Origin: Elusimicrobiota bacterium
GTDB lineage: Bacteria; Elusimicrobiota; Elusimicrobia; UBA1565; UBA9628
Assembly: GCA_003151975.1 (NCBI GenBank)
Contig: PLZD01000054.1
Location: 25,177-89,176 of the forward strand
Length of the DNA stretch: 64,000 nucleotides
Direction: 5' to 3'
Below the pieces are notes generated by a model that worked only from the letters and a program-made list of their open reading frames with translations, had not been told where the DNA came from and ran no database searches. Within the stretch, counting starts at the first letter, position 1. Every line of letters begins with the position of its first letter. Shown in pieces: positions 8,518-19,375 of the stretch. The translations under genes and the position numbers were made by a program.

Positions 8518-9993
8518 AGTCGCCAGTTCGTTCAGGAAACGATCCTGATAGGCATGGCCGCGCCCCTCCTGGCAGCCGCCGTTCAGGAGAATGCTGAAAG
8601 CGTACATCTGCCCGCTCTGCGCCTGCACGAAGCCGCACAGCGTCACGACGCCGGCCACGTTTCCGGTCTTCGCCCACACCTTGCCGGCGGTGGCGGACCC
8701 GAGAAGCCGGTGGCGCAGCGTGCCGTCCGGCTCGGCGGCGACGGCGAGCGTGGCTTTGAATGTCTCGAAGCGCTCCCAGCGCGTCGCGAGCGCCGTGAGG
8801 AAGTCCACGTACGCCCCCGCAGAGGCGCGGTTCGAGCGCGCGCGCCCCGATCCGTCGGTAAGCTCGTAGCGCGAGGAGTCCAGTCCGAGCGATCTGAGGA
8901 ACGCGGCGACTTCGGCATGCCCGTTCTCCCACGTCCCCCGTCCGCGCTTCTCGGCACCGAGCGTCTTCAGGATCTGCTCGGCGAAAAAGGACTGCGAGCG
9001 CTTGTTGCACACCGCGAGGGCGGACAGCAGGGGCGTCTCGTGCGTGTGGAGAAGAACGCGGTTAGCGAATGGAAGCGGCACGCTCGAGGGCTCCGTTTTC
9101 ACGGTGGGCGGGGCGTCGATGCGGATGCCGCTTTCGCGCAGGACCTGCGAGAGCGCGGCCGCGAAATAGAGCGGCGGGTCGGGGACGGTCACGTCACCCA
9201 CCCACGTCCGGTTTTTCCCGACGCGCCCCGCGGCCACGACCGTGTGGCTGCCGGCCCCGCGGCGCACTCCGACCGAGGTGCGGCGGGAGGCGGTGATCAC
9301 GTTGGAGATGAGGTTCAGGAGAGGAGGTCCGAGCGGGTCGAAGCCCAGGAGCGCCGGGCTCCCGGGGCGGAGGCCCCCTGAGGCGCGCACGAGGACGATG
9401 TTGTCGTTGTACGAGAGGGCCGAGACCGGCGCCTGATACCAACGTTGCTCCTGCTCGCTCGGCCAGTCGGGATGCAACTGTGCGTCGTCGAAGAACGACA
9501 CGTCCAGAAGAAGACCGTCCCGGACGACGCGGACGCCCTTCCTCGCGAGCGACACCGCCCAAGGCTGGAAGACGGCGAGCGGGTCGTCCTCGTACCAGCG
9601 GCCGGAGAGCCCCGGATCGCCTCCGCCCGTGATGACGAGATGCCCGGGAAGGACGCCGTCCTCCCCGATCTCCGCGTCCCGGTAGAGGCGGGTCCGAAAT
9701 TTGTAGTCAGGGCCGAGGCGGTCGAGCGCTGCGGCGGACGTGAAGAGCTTCGTGGTGGAGGCCAGGATGAGGGGCTTGCCGGGGTTGAGCGTCACGAGAG
9801 GCGCCGGGTCTCCGAGCCGCGTGACGGCGACGCCCATCTCGGACCGGCGAACGGGACCCTTTCTGAGCAGCGCGTCGAGGCGCTGTTCCAGCGTCGCGGG
9901 CTGCTTGGGCTTCTGCGCGGCATGGGCAGCCGAGGGGAACCCGAGAAGGACGGCGACCGCCGCAACCCCGAGAAATCGGTGAACCCGTGACAT
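8509..9993 (-). CDS. dacB: D-alanyl-D-alanine carboxypeptidase/endopeptidase, PBP4 (DacB) family
   Basis: A secreted peptidoglycan hydrolase of 494 residues with a signal peptide (residues 1-26, cleavage after AHA). The three penicillin-binding motifs are all present: Ser79-Thr-Thr-Lys82, SYN in the middle of the protein and KTG in VWAKTGNVAG. The length and the large insert between SxxK and SxN fit the PBP4 group rather than PBP5. The ATG lies six bases after a TAGAAT hexamer, so the mRNA is probably leaderless. Expected to act in the periplasm or outer wall in cell-wall turnover. Confidence 0.93.
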   Translation of the reverse strand: MSRVHRFLGVAAVAVLLGFPSAAHAAQKPKQPATLEQRLDALLRKGPVRRSEMGVAVTRLGDPAPLVTLNPGKPLILASTTKLFTSAAALDRLGPDYKFRTRLYRDAEIGEDGVLPGHLVITGGGDPGLSGRWYEDDPLAVFQPWAVSLARKGVRVVRDGLLLDVSFFDDAQLHPDWPSEQEQRWYQAPVSALSYNDNIVLVRASGGLRPGSPALLGFDPLGPPLLNLISNVITASRRTSVGVRRGAGSHTVVAAGRVGKNRTWVGDVTVPDPPLYFAAALSQVLRESGIRIDAPPTVKTEPSSVPLPFANRVLLHTHETPLLSALAVCNKRSQSFFAEQILKTLGAEKRGRGTWENGHAEVAAFLRSLGLDSSRYELTDGSGRARSNRASAGAYVDFLTALATRWERFETFKATLAVAAEPDGTLRHRLLGSATAGKVWAKTGNVAGVVTLCGFVQAQSGQMYAFSILLNGGCQEGRGHAYQDRFLNELATFG

Positions 9994-10053
9994 CGATGCA
10001 TTCTAGCTGAACAACCCGTCTTCCGATACGGGGTGCGCGCCCTACAATCGGCT

Positions 10054-12516
10054 GTGGCGCTCTCGGTAGATCTCGCGAAAAAAACGATCACGCTCTCTCC
10101 CGGCGCGCTCCTCGGCGGCGTCACACGCCGGGCCGGCTTCGACCGGGGTGAAGGTTTCGAGCGGCTCTGGATCGGACAGGCGATACACCGGCGCGTGCTC
10201 GGCGAGCATCTCGCGAGCGTGCCCGGCTACGCGGTCGAAAAGTCGATTCGCCTCGTCTATGCCGTGGATGACTTCACCGCGGTTCTCGAAGGGCGCCTCG
10301 ACGGCCGCTTCGAGAAGGACGGCCGCGTGATCGTGGACGAGGTCAAGTCCCTGCACTTCTCCGAAGACCTGGCGAAGCTCCCGGGGTCACCGCGGCTCGA
10401 GCGGTTTCAGCTCCAGCTGCGCTGGTACATGCAGGCGGTTTCCGCGGCCGAGGGCCGGCCCGTTCACGGGCGCCTCGTGCTCGCGGACATCGAGACGGGC
10501 GCGACGAAGCTCCTCGACGTGTCTCACGAGCCCGAGAAGACGCTCGAGGACCTCGTTCGCCGCACGCGGATCCTCCTCGACGCGTTCCTCGAGGAGCAGG
10601 CCCTCGCCGAAGCGAAGGCTGCCGAAGCCGCGACGCTCGTCTTCCCGCACGCGCGCTTCCGGCCCGGGCAGCGGGAGATGGCCGCCGCGGTTGCGCGCGC
10701 CGCCGCGCAGGGCGAACACCTCCTCGCCGAGGCCCCGACCGGCATCGGAAAGACAGCAGCCGCGCTTTTCCCCCTGCTCGTCAGCGCCCTCGAGACACAC
10801 CGGCGGCTGTTCGTCCTGACCGCGAAGACGACCCAGCAGGACATCTACATGAAGACGCTCGCGGCGATCGACGGCGAGTCCTTCCGCTCCCTGAGGCTCC
10901 GGGCGAAGGAACGCATGTGCGCGAACGACGTCGTCCTCTGCCACGAGAACCACTGCCAATTCGCGAAGGACTACGGCGCCAAGATGGAGGCCTCGGGCCT
11001 CCTCGAAAGGCTCGTCGAGAGCCACCGCCACCTCGACCCGGATACGGTCTTCGAGGAGGCCCGCAACGAGGTGGTCTGCCCGTTCGAGGTCTCGCTCGAG
11101 CTCGCGGAAGAGGCCGACGTCGTCATCGGCGACTACAACTATGTCTTCGACCCGGTCGTCGCGCTCGCGGCGGCGCGCGACCCGTCCACGCTCGCCCAAT
11201 CGTTCCTCCTCGTGGACGAGGCTCACAACCTCGTGGACCGCGGGCGCGGGTACTACTCGCCCGAGCTCTCGGATGGCGCCCTCGCGGCGCTCGAGCAGCG
11301 CATCGGGATCTCGAACGCGAAGACGGCCTGGGACGCGGGCGAGGCCGCGCGCCGCCTGCGCAAGCTCGTGGCGGACGCCGCTTCCGGGCTCTCTCCGGAC
11401 GAACCCGAGCCCGTGGACCTCGTGACCCTGGACGAAGCGCGCCTCGACGACCTGCGCCTGGACTTCGAGTCGCTCCTCGTTCGCCACCTCGCGGACCTGC
11501 GCGCCGGGGGCGAGCGCGTGCCTAACGACCCCGTCCTCGAGCTCTACTTCTCGTTCGCGCGATTTCACGACGTGAGCAAGCGCGCGCAGCCGGCTGACGG
11601 GCGCCCCGACCCCGCCTTCGACGTCCTCGCGGCGCGCGGCCGGAGCGGCGCGCGCCTCGCGATCCTCTGCAAGGACCCGTCGAGGCTCCTCGGCGAGACC
11701 CTGAACGCGGCGGCGGCCACGGTCTCGATGTCGGCCACGCTCTCCCCGCCGGAGTTCTACCGCGATCTCCTCGGACTCGACCCCGACCGCACGTCGGTGC
11801 TTCGCCTTCCCTCGCCTTTTCCGCGGGAGAACCGCTCGATCTTCGTCGCGCCGGACGTGGACACGACGTACGCGGCGCGTGGGCGGGGGGCGCCGCGCCT
11901 CGCGGCTCTCGTCGCGGACGTGGCGCGCGCGTGCCCCGGCAACGTGCTGGCGCTGTTTCCGTCGTACCGCTTTCTCGACGAGGTGCGCGGCCACCTGCCC
12001 GCGATGTCCGGGCGCCGCGTCCTTCGCCCTTCCGACCGCTCGACCGAGCTGGAACGGAACTCCGTCCTTTCGGCGATGAAGGACGGCGGCGCGCCCGTCC
12101 TCGTCTTCGCCGTCTCCGGAGGCGCGTTCGCCGAAGGCGTCGACTATCCCGGCGAGATGCTCCAGGCGGTCGTCGTCGTCTCACCCGCGCTGCCCATGGT
12201 CCGCTTCGAGCAGGAGCGCATGCGCCGCTACTTCGAGGAGCGCTTCGAGCGCGGCTTCGAATACGCGTACGTCATCCCGGGCATGACACGCGTCATCCAG
12301 AGCGCTGGGCGCCTCATCCGTTCCGGCACAGACACCGGTGTCGTCGTCCTCGCCTGCCGGCGCTTCCTGCAGGAGCCCTACAGCCGCTACCTGCCCGCCG
12401 ACTGGTACCTCGACGACCCCGGCGAGCTCGCCTGCATCGAGATCGGCCGCGCCACGGAAGAGTTCTTCGCGCGCGTGAAGACGGGCGCGCTGCCCGTGAC
12501 GACCCCGGAGGATTGA
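10054..12516 (+). CDS. PD-(D/E)XK nuclease domain fused to an XPD/DinG-like iron-sulfur helicase
   Basis: An 820-residue DNA repair type protein. Residues about 25-190 look like a Cas4/RecB-type nuclease domain (GRLDG, then VIVDEVKS, then a Gln-rich QLQLRWYM helix). The helicase part has Walker A EAPTGIGKT (about residue 227), a DEAH box in LLVDEAHN (about residue 387) and the C-terminal QSAGRLIRSG motif. Cys289, Cys296, Cys301 and Cys342 sit where XPD/DinG helicases bind a 4Fe-4S cluster. A GTG at 10054 follows TACAAT by five bases; a GTG at 10033 is in frame but lies before that hexamer. It stands alone between divergent and convergent neighbours. Confidence 0.88.
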   Translation: MALSVDLAKKTITLSPGALLGGVTRRAGFDRGEGFERLWIGQAIHRRVLGEHLASVPGYAVEKSIRLVYAVDDFTAVLEGRLDGRFEKDGRVIVDEVKSLHFSEDLAKLPGSPRLERFQLQLRWYMQAVSAAEGRPVHGRLVLADIETGATKLLDVSHEPEKTLEDLVRRTRILLDAFLEEQALAEAKAAEAATLVFPHARFRPGQREMAAAVARAAAQGEHLLAEAPTGIGKTAAALFPLLVSALETHRRLFVLTAKTTQQDIYMKTLAAIDGESFRSLRLRAKERMCANDVVLCHENHCQFAKDYGAKMEASGLLERLVESHRHLDPDTVFEEARNEVVCPFEVSLELAEEADVVIGDYNYVFDPVVALAAARDPSTLAQSFLLVDEAHNLVDRGRGYYSPELSDGALAALEQRIGISNAKTAWDAGEAARRLRKLVADAASGLSPDEPEPVDLVTLDEARLDDLRLDFESLLVRHLADLRAGGERVPNDPVLELYFSFARFHDVSKRAQPADGRPDPAFDVLAARGRSGARLAILCKDPSRLLGETLNAAAATVSMSATLSPPEFYRDLLGLDPDRTSVLRLPSPFPRENRSIFVAPDVDTTYAARGRGAPRLAALVADVARACPGNVLALFPSYRFLDEVRGHLPAMSGRRVLRPSDRSTELERNSVLSAMKDGGAPVLVFAVSGGAFAEGVDYPGEMLQAVVVVSPALPMVRFEQERMRRYFEERFERGFEYAYVIPGMTRVIQSAGRLIRSGTDTGVVVLACRRFLQEPYSRYLPADWYLDDPGELACIEIGRATEEFFARVKTGALPVTTPED

Positions 12517-12531
12517 CGCTTCAGGCGGACG

Positions 12532-13431
<900 letters not shown>

Positions 13432-13438
13432 GCCGCGA

Positions 13439-14095
13439 TTATCCCTTCCGCCCGAAGATGCCGCTCGGAAGCCGGCGTTCGCCGCTGTTCCCCTTCTTCG
13501 GGCGCACTTCTTGAAGCAGCTTCAGGGTCTCGGCGTCCTCGGGAAGCCAAGCGAGAGCCTGCTCGAAATGGCGCTCGGCCTTCGAATTCAGGCCAGCCAG
13601 CATGAAGAGCTTCCCGGCGTCCCGGTGGAACAGCGGGTTGTTGCCGTCGAGCCGGATCGCCGCCTCGATGGCATCGACTCCGCGGCGGACCTGCCCGACG
13701 ACCTTCATACACGCGAGGGCGAGATAGTGGTGCGCCTTGGCGTCGCGGTCGTAGTGCTTGACCGCGAGGTCGAACTGCGTGATGGCGTCCGTGAAGTTCC
13801 CCTCGCGATAGGCCTTGACCCCCATCGCGAGATACGCGCGTGCCTGCGCCGCCGGGTCCTGGGACATGGGCCGATTTTTCTCCAGCTCGAGGTCGTGGAC
13901 CTTGCGCCGGGCCGGGTTCGTGAGGACGTTCATCGCCTCGGTGAGACGCTGAAACCGCTCTTCGGCGGCCTTCTTCTCACCGGCCTCCTGAAACCGGTCC
14001 GGATGACCGTCTCGAGCGAGAAGGCGGAACTTCCCGCGGACTTCCGAGTCGGAAGCGTCGCGAGGGACCCCGAGCACGTCGTAGTGATTCGTCAA
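13439..14095 (-). CDS. J-domain protein with C-terminal TPR repeats
   Basis: A 218-residue cytosolic protein. Residues about 3-68 are a DnaJ J-domain with the HPD triad (DGHPDRF), so it can probably stimulate a DnaK-type ATPase. Residues about 85-195 hold three TPR-like helix pairs (AYLAMGVKAYREGNF, AHHYLALACMKV, PLFHRDAGKLFMLAG). There is no zinc-finger or Gly/Phe region, so it is not DnaJ itself. The start is TTG at 14095 with GAGGT four bases upstream. It ends just before the PP2C gene; the likely job is recruiting Hsp70 to a client bound by the TPR part. Confidence 0.85.
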   Translation of the reverse strand: MTNHYDVLGVPRDASDSEVRGKFRLLARDGHPDRFQEAGEKKAAEERFQRLTEAMNVLTNPARRKVHDLELEKNRPMSQDPAAQARAYLAMGVKAYREGNFTDAITQFDLAVKHYDRDAKAHHYLALACMKVVGQVRRGVDAIEAAIRLDGNNPLFHRDAGKLFMLAGLNSKAERHFEQALAWLPEDAETLKLLQEVRPKKGNSGERRLPSGIFGRKG

Positions 14096-14185
14096 CGGTA
14101 CCTCGAAGGGGCCGCGATCCGGGTTGTCTGCACAGTCCAGATTCTCACACCGGGGACCCCAAATTCAAACCCTCCTTGAGCAGGC

Positions 14186-15214
14186 TCACCTCTCCTTACG
14201 GGAAACCTCGCGCCGCGCGGTGGCCCGGACGGCGTCGGGCACATTGCGGTCGCTCGCGAGAACCTTCAGGTCCTTGGCGTTCAGGCGCAAGACGATCGAA
14301 AGGGTGACGTCGATGGGCGAGCGCGGGTTTTTCACGATGGCCCGCATGATTCCGTAGTGCCGCATCCAGTCGCGCCGGAACGTGATTCCCCGGAGGACGT
14401 CCTCCGAGACGCTCTTCATGTTCGCGATCGTCTCGGCGTCGGCGTCCCGGGTCTTGGGCGACTTCAGGACCGCGGACGAGACGAGCCGGTTTCGGTCCTG
14501 CACGAGGAACATCCGCTCCTCCTTGTTGCCCCGATAGGCCAGGCGGATTCTCTGGAAGACCGACATCGTCGCGACCCGGGCGAAAAGGCTCCCCTTCGCG
14601 TCCTCGCTGAGCCCCGCTTCGTCCACGGGAACGGAACCAGCCGCCGGCGCGGCCGGGGCCTCTTCCTCGGGCGCCTCCTCCAGATCCCCGGCTTCGTCCC
14701 TCTCGCGCTCCTTCTTGAGGAAGAACTCCTCCAAGAACTCGTCCGCGCGACGCCGGATTTCAGGCGAGAGCCTCGGGTTCTCGAAAAGACGCTCGACGAT
14801 GAGCGGAGCCGCCAGGAGCCGCGTCTGGTTCGTGACGAGGACGTCCTGGAGCGGGGCGTCCACGCGCTCGGCGAGCCATACGAGGGTCTCGTCCGGGACC
14901 GCCCGGTGCCGGATGAGAGGCTCGAGGACGCCCGCGTCCTGCGTGTGCCGCGCCACGACGGCGAGCTGCTCGGGCTTGACCCCCGCGCTCAGCACGGCGC
15001 TCTTCAGGGACGCCGCGTCGAACGCCCGGAAGGACTTCTCGGCGAGCGGTGCGAGGCGGGCGTCGCCGGACGCCAAGATGCTCGCGATCGCGCGGACGAG
15101 CTCGTCGGGCGGCAAGGGGACCATTCCCCGCGCGGCAAAATCGAGAATCTTGGGCGAGGCGTCGCCCCGCTCGATCTGCGTGAGGAGGTCGGCTTCCCGC
15201 GCGGTGTCGGTCAC
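14186..15214 (-). CDS. Helical-repeat protein of unknown function (first of two similar neighbours)
   Basis: A 342-residue protein with no signal peptide or membrane segment. It is almost wholly alpha-helical by pattern, with repeated units resembling HEAT repeats (for example LVRAIASILASGDARLAPLAEKS by shape), an acidic Glu/Ala/Pro-rich stretch at about residues 185-215, and a conserved-looking C-terminal part with FRRDWMRHYGIMRAIVKNPR. The protein at 16090-16854 has a similar style, so the two may be distant paralogues flanking the RodZ-like gene. A GATAAG hexamer lies eight bases before the GTG start. Function unknown. Confidence 0.7.
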   Translation of the reverse strand: MTDTAREADLLTQIERGDASPKILDFAARGMVPLPPDELVRAIASILASGDARLAPLAEKSFRAFDAASLKSAVLSAGVKPEQLAVVARHTQDAGVLEPLIRHRAVPDETLVWLAERVDAPLQDVLVTNQTRLLAAPLIVERLFENPRLSPEIRRRADEFLEEFFLKKERERDEAGDLEEAPEEEAPAAPAAGSVPVDEAGLSEDAKGSLFARVATMSVFQRIRLAYRGNKEERMFLVQDRNRLVSSAVLKSPKTRDADAETIANMKSVSEDVLRGITFRRDWMRHYGIMRAIVKNPRSPIDVTLSIVLRLNAKDLKVLASDRNVPDAVRATARREVSRKER

Positions 15215-15241
15215 GAGGAGAGCTTATCCCCCGCCGGCCCC

Positions 15242-16066
15242 TCAGCCGTCGCGGGCTGCGTCGATGACGTAGTTCTTCACGATCTCGTGCTCGCCGCCCA
15301 GGACGCCGAGCGGCCGCCCATCCACGACCACGTCGACGGCGCCCGCGTTGCCGAGCGTGAGAGTGAACGTGCTGCCGTTCGCGAACTCGCGGCGCGAACC
15401 TCTCGAGAAAAGCCCGCGCACCACGAGCTTTCCGTCCACGAAAACCTCGGCCCAGCACTCGTCGCGGAAGCTCAGGGTGAGCGTCCGCCCACGCGAAGCC
15501 GTGGAGGAAACGGCGCCGGGCAGCGTGGCACCCGCCGGAAGGGCTATCGTGGCCGCCGCGACCGCGGGGGGAAGGGCAAGGGACGCCGGACCGCTTTCCG
15601 CCCGCGCCACCGGCGCCGCCGAAGCGGCGGGTCCGCGGCGGTCGGCTCCGTGCGTCCGCAGGAAGGCCGCGCCGCCCGTCACCGCCGCGAGTAAGAGCGC
15701 GATGGCGATCCCCCGCAGGGTCGTCGAGGACGCCACCGTGCGCCGCGGTTGCGACAGGCGCAGGCCGGCTGTGCTCGTCGGCAGCTGGCGCTCGCGCTTC
15801 ACGCGCTCTTCTTCCCAGGAAGAATGTATGTGTCGAAAGGCCGCGACGGCGCGTTCGGCGTCAAGGCCGAGATGCAGCGCGATGACACGCACGAAGCCCC
15901 TGGCGAAAACGCCGGCGGGAAGTTGGTCGTAACGGCCGGACTCGAGGGCGGCGATGTGCCGCATCGAGACTTTCGTCACCGACGCGAGCTGTTCCCGGCT
16001 TACGTCGCGTAACTCACGTTCCCGGCGAAGCTCCTCGCCGAATTCTCCAGCCGTTTCGGCAGTCAC
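15242..16066 (-). CDS. RodZ-like membrane protein: helix-turn-helix, one transmembrane segment, DUF4115
   Basis: A 274-residue protein with a cytoplasmic Cro/C1-type helix-turn-helix (residues about 10-70, with SREQLASVTKVSMRHIAALE), a basic juxtamembrane region, one transmembrane helix (about 117-135) and, after an Ala/Pro linker, a periplasmic beta-rich DUF4115 domain (CWAEVFVDGKLVVRGLF). In well-studied bacteria RodZ links the MreB cytoskeleton to the cell-wall machinery. The GTG start follows GGGGAA, and a promoter is visible at 16087-16115. The neighbours are not mreBCD, so the exact role is inferred. Confidence 0.85.
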   Translation of the reverse strand: MTAETAGEFGEELRRERELRDVSREQLASVTKVSMRHIAALESGRYDQLPAGVFARGFVRVIALHLGLDAERAVAAFRHIHSSWEEERVKRERQLPTSTAGLRLSQPRRTVASSTTLRGIAIALLLAAVTGGAAFLRTHGADRRGPAASAAPVARAESGPASLALPPAVAAATIALPAGATLPGAVSSTASRGRTLTLSFRDECWAEVFVDGKLVVRGLFSRGSRREFANGSTFTLTLGNAGAVDVVVDGRPLGVLGGEHEIVKNYVIDAARDG

Positions 16067-16086
16067 CCGGTTCCCCGTAACACGTT

Positions 16087-16115
16087 AGCCTATGGCGACT
16101 TACAACCCCTGTCAA
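16087..16115 (-). promoter_or_regulatory. Sigma-70 type promoter for the RodZ-like gene
   Basis: TTGACA at 16115-16110 and TAGGCT at 16092-16087 are separated by 17 bases on the minus strand. The predicted transcript begins about 15 bases before the GTG start. The promoter overlaps the stop codon of the upstream helical-repeat gene. Confidence 0.6.
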
Positions 16116-16854
16116 TGGAATTCGGGCCGTTTTCGAGCAGATCTCGCGCGCAGGCGGCGAGAAGCGCGTCAGCCGCAGGGTCCTCCGCGAGTCTTCTCAA
16201 TTCAACACGCGATGCCGACGTCAGAAGGGAAAGCGCGACGGCGCGGGGCGTCACACGATGCGTGAGAACCGCGATCCTCACCGCGGGCCGGTTCACCCAC
16301 CGCGAGTCACGCGCGACGCATTCGAGCGCGTCGGGCTGCGGATGCCCGGTCGCGAGCCACCGCTGGAGGTCCTCCGCCGTGAGCCGCGAATTCGCGAGGA
16401 CCGCTTCGAGAACGCGCTGATCCGGCTCGTCGAGGAGCGCCGCAAAGAGCGCGGAGGAGGCAAAACGCGCCAGGGCGATCTTCTCGCCCAACGAGAGAAA
16501 CCTCAGCACTTCCTCGAGCTTGCGGTTGGCCGCGACGCGCACCGGCGGGGGCGTACGCGGCTCGCGGGTGAGGTCGAGAAGATCGCGCCACGGGAGATCC
16601 TCGAGGCATCGGAGCGCCGCATGCCGCGGCGTGAGCGGGTGCGCCGCGACGAGGCGCCGCACGCCCCGGAACGCGAGCAACGTCTTCGAGGAGAGGATCT
16701 CTTCGATCATCGCTTCCGAGGCGTACGGATGCCGGAGGGCCTGCAGCGCGTCGCGTTCGGTGAAGCGGGCCAGATGCTCGGACACGAACGCCGCGAGCGT
16801 CGCACGGTCCGCCTTCGAGATCCGGGCGGACAGGCCCGGGTCGCCGGCGGACAC
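16090..16854 (-). CDS. HEAT-like helical-repeat protein of unknown function, next to trpA
   Basis: A 254-residue Leu/Ala/Arg-rich helical protein without signal peptide or membrane segment. Repeating blocks such as HPLTPRHAALRCLEDLPW and SRLTAEDLQRWLATGHPQ resemble Leu-rich or HEAT-type variants. The GTG start at 16854 is one base past the trpA stop, so it is probably translated with trpA. A longer in-frame extension to 17088 lies inside trpA and is not credible. It resembles in style the protein at 14186-15214. I do not recognise the family. Confidence 0.7.
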   Translation of the reverse strand: MSAGDPGLSARISKADRATLAAFVSEHLARFTERDALQALRHPYASEAMIEEILSSKTLLAFRGVRRLVAAHPLTPRHAALRCLEDLPWRDLLDLTREPRTPPPVRVAANRKLEEVLRFLSLGEKIALARFASSALFAALLDEPDQRVLEAVLANSRLTAEDLQRWLATGHPQPDALECVARDSRWVNRPAVRIAVLTHRVTPRAVALSLLTSASRVELRRLAEDPAADALLAACARDLLENGPNSIDRGCKSP

Positions 16855-16855
16855 G

Positions 16856-17661
16856 TCAGCCTTTCGTCGTCGCGGCCGCGAGCGCGCGGACGAGGGCCGC
16901 GGCCGTCTCGACGGGATCCCGGCCGGCCTTGACGGCCTCTTCCATCGCGGCCACGAGGACGCTTCCCACGACGACGCCATCCGCGAGAGCGGCCACCGCG
17001 CCCACTTGCTGTGGAGTCGAAAGCCCGAAGCCCACCGCGACGGGGAGGCGCGGAACCTGTTCCCGGACGCGGGTGACGAGCGCCGCAAGCCCTTCGGGGA
17101 GTGCCGTACGAGCCCCTGTGATACCGGCGCGCGACACGACGTAGAGGAATCCCCGCGACAGCGACCCTGCCCGGCGAATGCGCTCTCCGGGCGACGTCGG
17201 CGCGACGAGATACACGGGGTCGAGCTTCGCGCTCTTCAGGATGGACGCGAATGCGCGGCCCTCCTCGGGCGGGAGGTCGGTGACGAGCACTCCGTCCGCG
17301 CCCGCCCGGGCGGCGCGGTGCGCGAACTCGGCCTCCCCCATCGCGAGGATCGGGTTCGCGTAGCTGAAGATCACGACGGGCGCCGAGAAACCCCCGGCCC
17401 TGAGCTCGGCGAGGATCGCGAGCGCCCCCCGAAGCGTCGTCCCCGAAGCGAGCGCGCGCTCGCTCGCGCGCTGGATGACGGGCCCGTCGGCGAGGGGGTC
17501 GCTGAAAGGAATGCCCAGCTCGATCACGTCGGCGCCGGCTTCGGCAAGCGCGGGCAGGAGCCTCTTGGTCGCTCCGAGATCGGGGTCGCCTGCCTCCACG
17601 AAGACGACGAGCGCCGCCCGGCCCGACGCCTTGGCCTTCGCGAAGGCACGCCCGATGCGAC

Positions 17662-17665
<4 letters not shown>
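16856..17665 (-). CDS. trpA: Tryptophan synthase alpha chain
   Basis: Cleaves indole-3-glycerol phosphate to indole and glyceraldehyde 3-phosphate, passing indole to TrpB. At 269 residues it is the usual length. The catalytic Glu is in [11 protein letters not shown] and the catalytic Asp in LADGPVIQ; phosphate-binding VGFGLSTP and GVVVGSVLV are present. The GTG start overlaps the trpB stop by four bases. All lysines are AAG and the codon use matches the left part of the window, whereas the body of trpB reads like the right part. Confidence 0.96.
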
Positions 17666-18843
<1,178 letters not shown>

Positions 18844-18849
18844 CTTCCT

Positions 18850-18859
18850 ATTATATAAT
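18850..18859. promoter_or_regulatory. Palindromic double -10 element serving trpB and the asparaginase-like gene
   Basis: ATTATATAAT is a perfect 10-bp palindrome. Read on the plus strand it gives TATAAT followed by six bases and the ATG at 18866; read on the minus strand it gives TATAAT followed by six bases and the GTG at 18843. Both genes would have leaderless transcripts and compete for one element. No clear -35 hexamer is seen on either side. Confidence 0.65.
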
Positions 18860-18865
18860 CTCGCC

Positions 18866-19375
18866 ATGCCACAAACCGGATCAGTTCGCGTCATCGTGAC
18901 GGGCGGCACCTTCGACAAGGAATACAACGAGCTCGACGGCTCGCTGTTTTTCCGCAAGACGCACCTCCACGAGATGCTCGCCTTGGGCCGCTGCCGCGTG
19001 CCGCTCACCGTCGAGACTTTGATGATGATCGACAGCCTGCACATGAAACCCGCCGATAGAAAGCGCATCCTCGCCGCGTGCAAAAGATCGCGCGAGAAGC
19101 GCATCGTCATCACGCACGGCACCGACACGATGGTCGTGACCGCGCGCGCGCTGGGAAAGTCGCTTCCGGGAAAGACCGTCGTGCTGACAGGCGCGATGGT
19201 CCCCTACAAGTTCGGCAGTTCCGACGGGCTGTTCAACTTGGGATCGGCGATCGCCTTCGCGCAATCACTTGCGGCCGGAGTCTATGTCGCGATGAGCGGC
19301 AGGGCGTTTGATTGGGACAAGGTGCGCAAGAACCGCGCTAAAGGCGAGTTCGAGCCGCTGAAAAAAAGCGCCTGA
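18866..19375 (+). CDS. Short asparaginase-like protein (N-terminal domain only)
   Basis: A 169-residue protein matching only the N-terminal domain of type I/II asparaginases, which are normally about 330 residues. It keeps the first catalytic threonine motif (TGGTFDK, Thr15) and the second motif HGTDTMV with Thr and Asp, followed by TGAMVPYKF. The C-terminal domain that completes the active site of the dimer is absent. Short proteins of this kind exist in other bacteria with unclear function. It is inserted between trpB and trpF on the opposite strand and its last 38 bases overlap the end of trpF. Enzymatic activity on asparagine is uncertain. Confidence 0.82.
   Translation: MPQTGSVRVIVTGGTFDKEYNELDGSLFFRKTHLHEMLALGRCRVPLTVETLMMIDSLHMKPADRKRILAACKRSREKRIVITHGTDTMVVTARALGKSLPGKTVVLTGAMVPYKFGSSDGLFNLGSAIAFAQSLAAGVYVAMSGRAFDWDKVRKNRAKGEFEPLKKSA

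Noticed and set aside
10054-10620. CRISPR Cas4 association of the nuclease domain
   Set aside because: Domain is fused to an XPD-type helicase and no CRISPR or cas gene is in the window.
10387-11994. Open frame of 535 codons on the minus strand opposite the helicase
   Set aside because: Arg/Glu/Val-rich shadow; the plus-strand helicase has all motifs in order.
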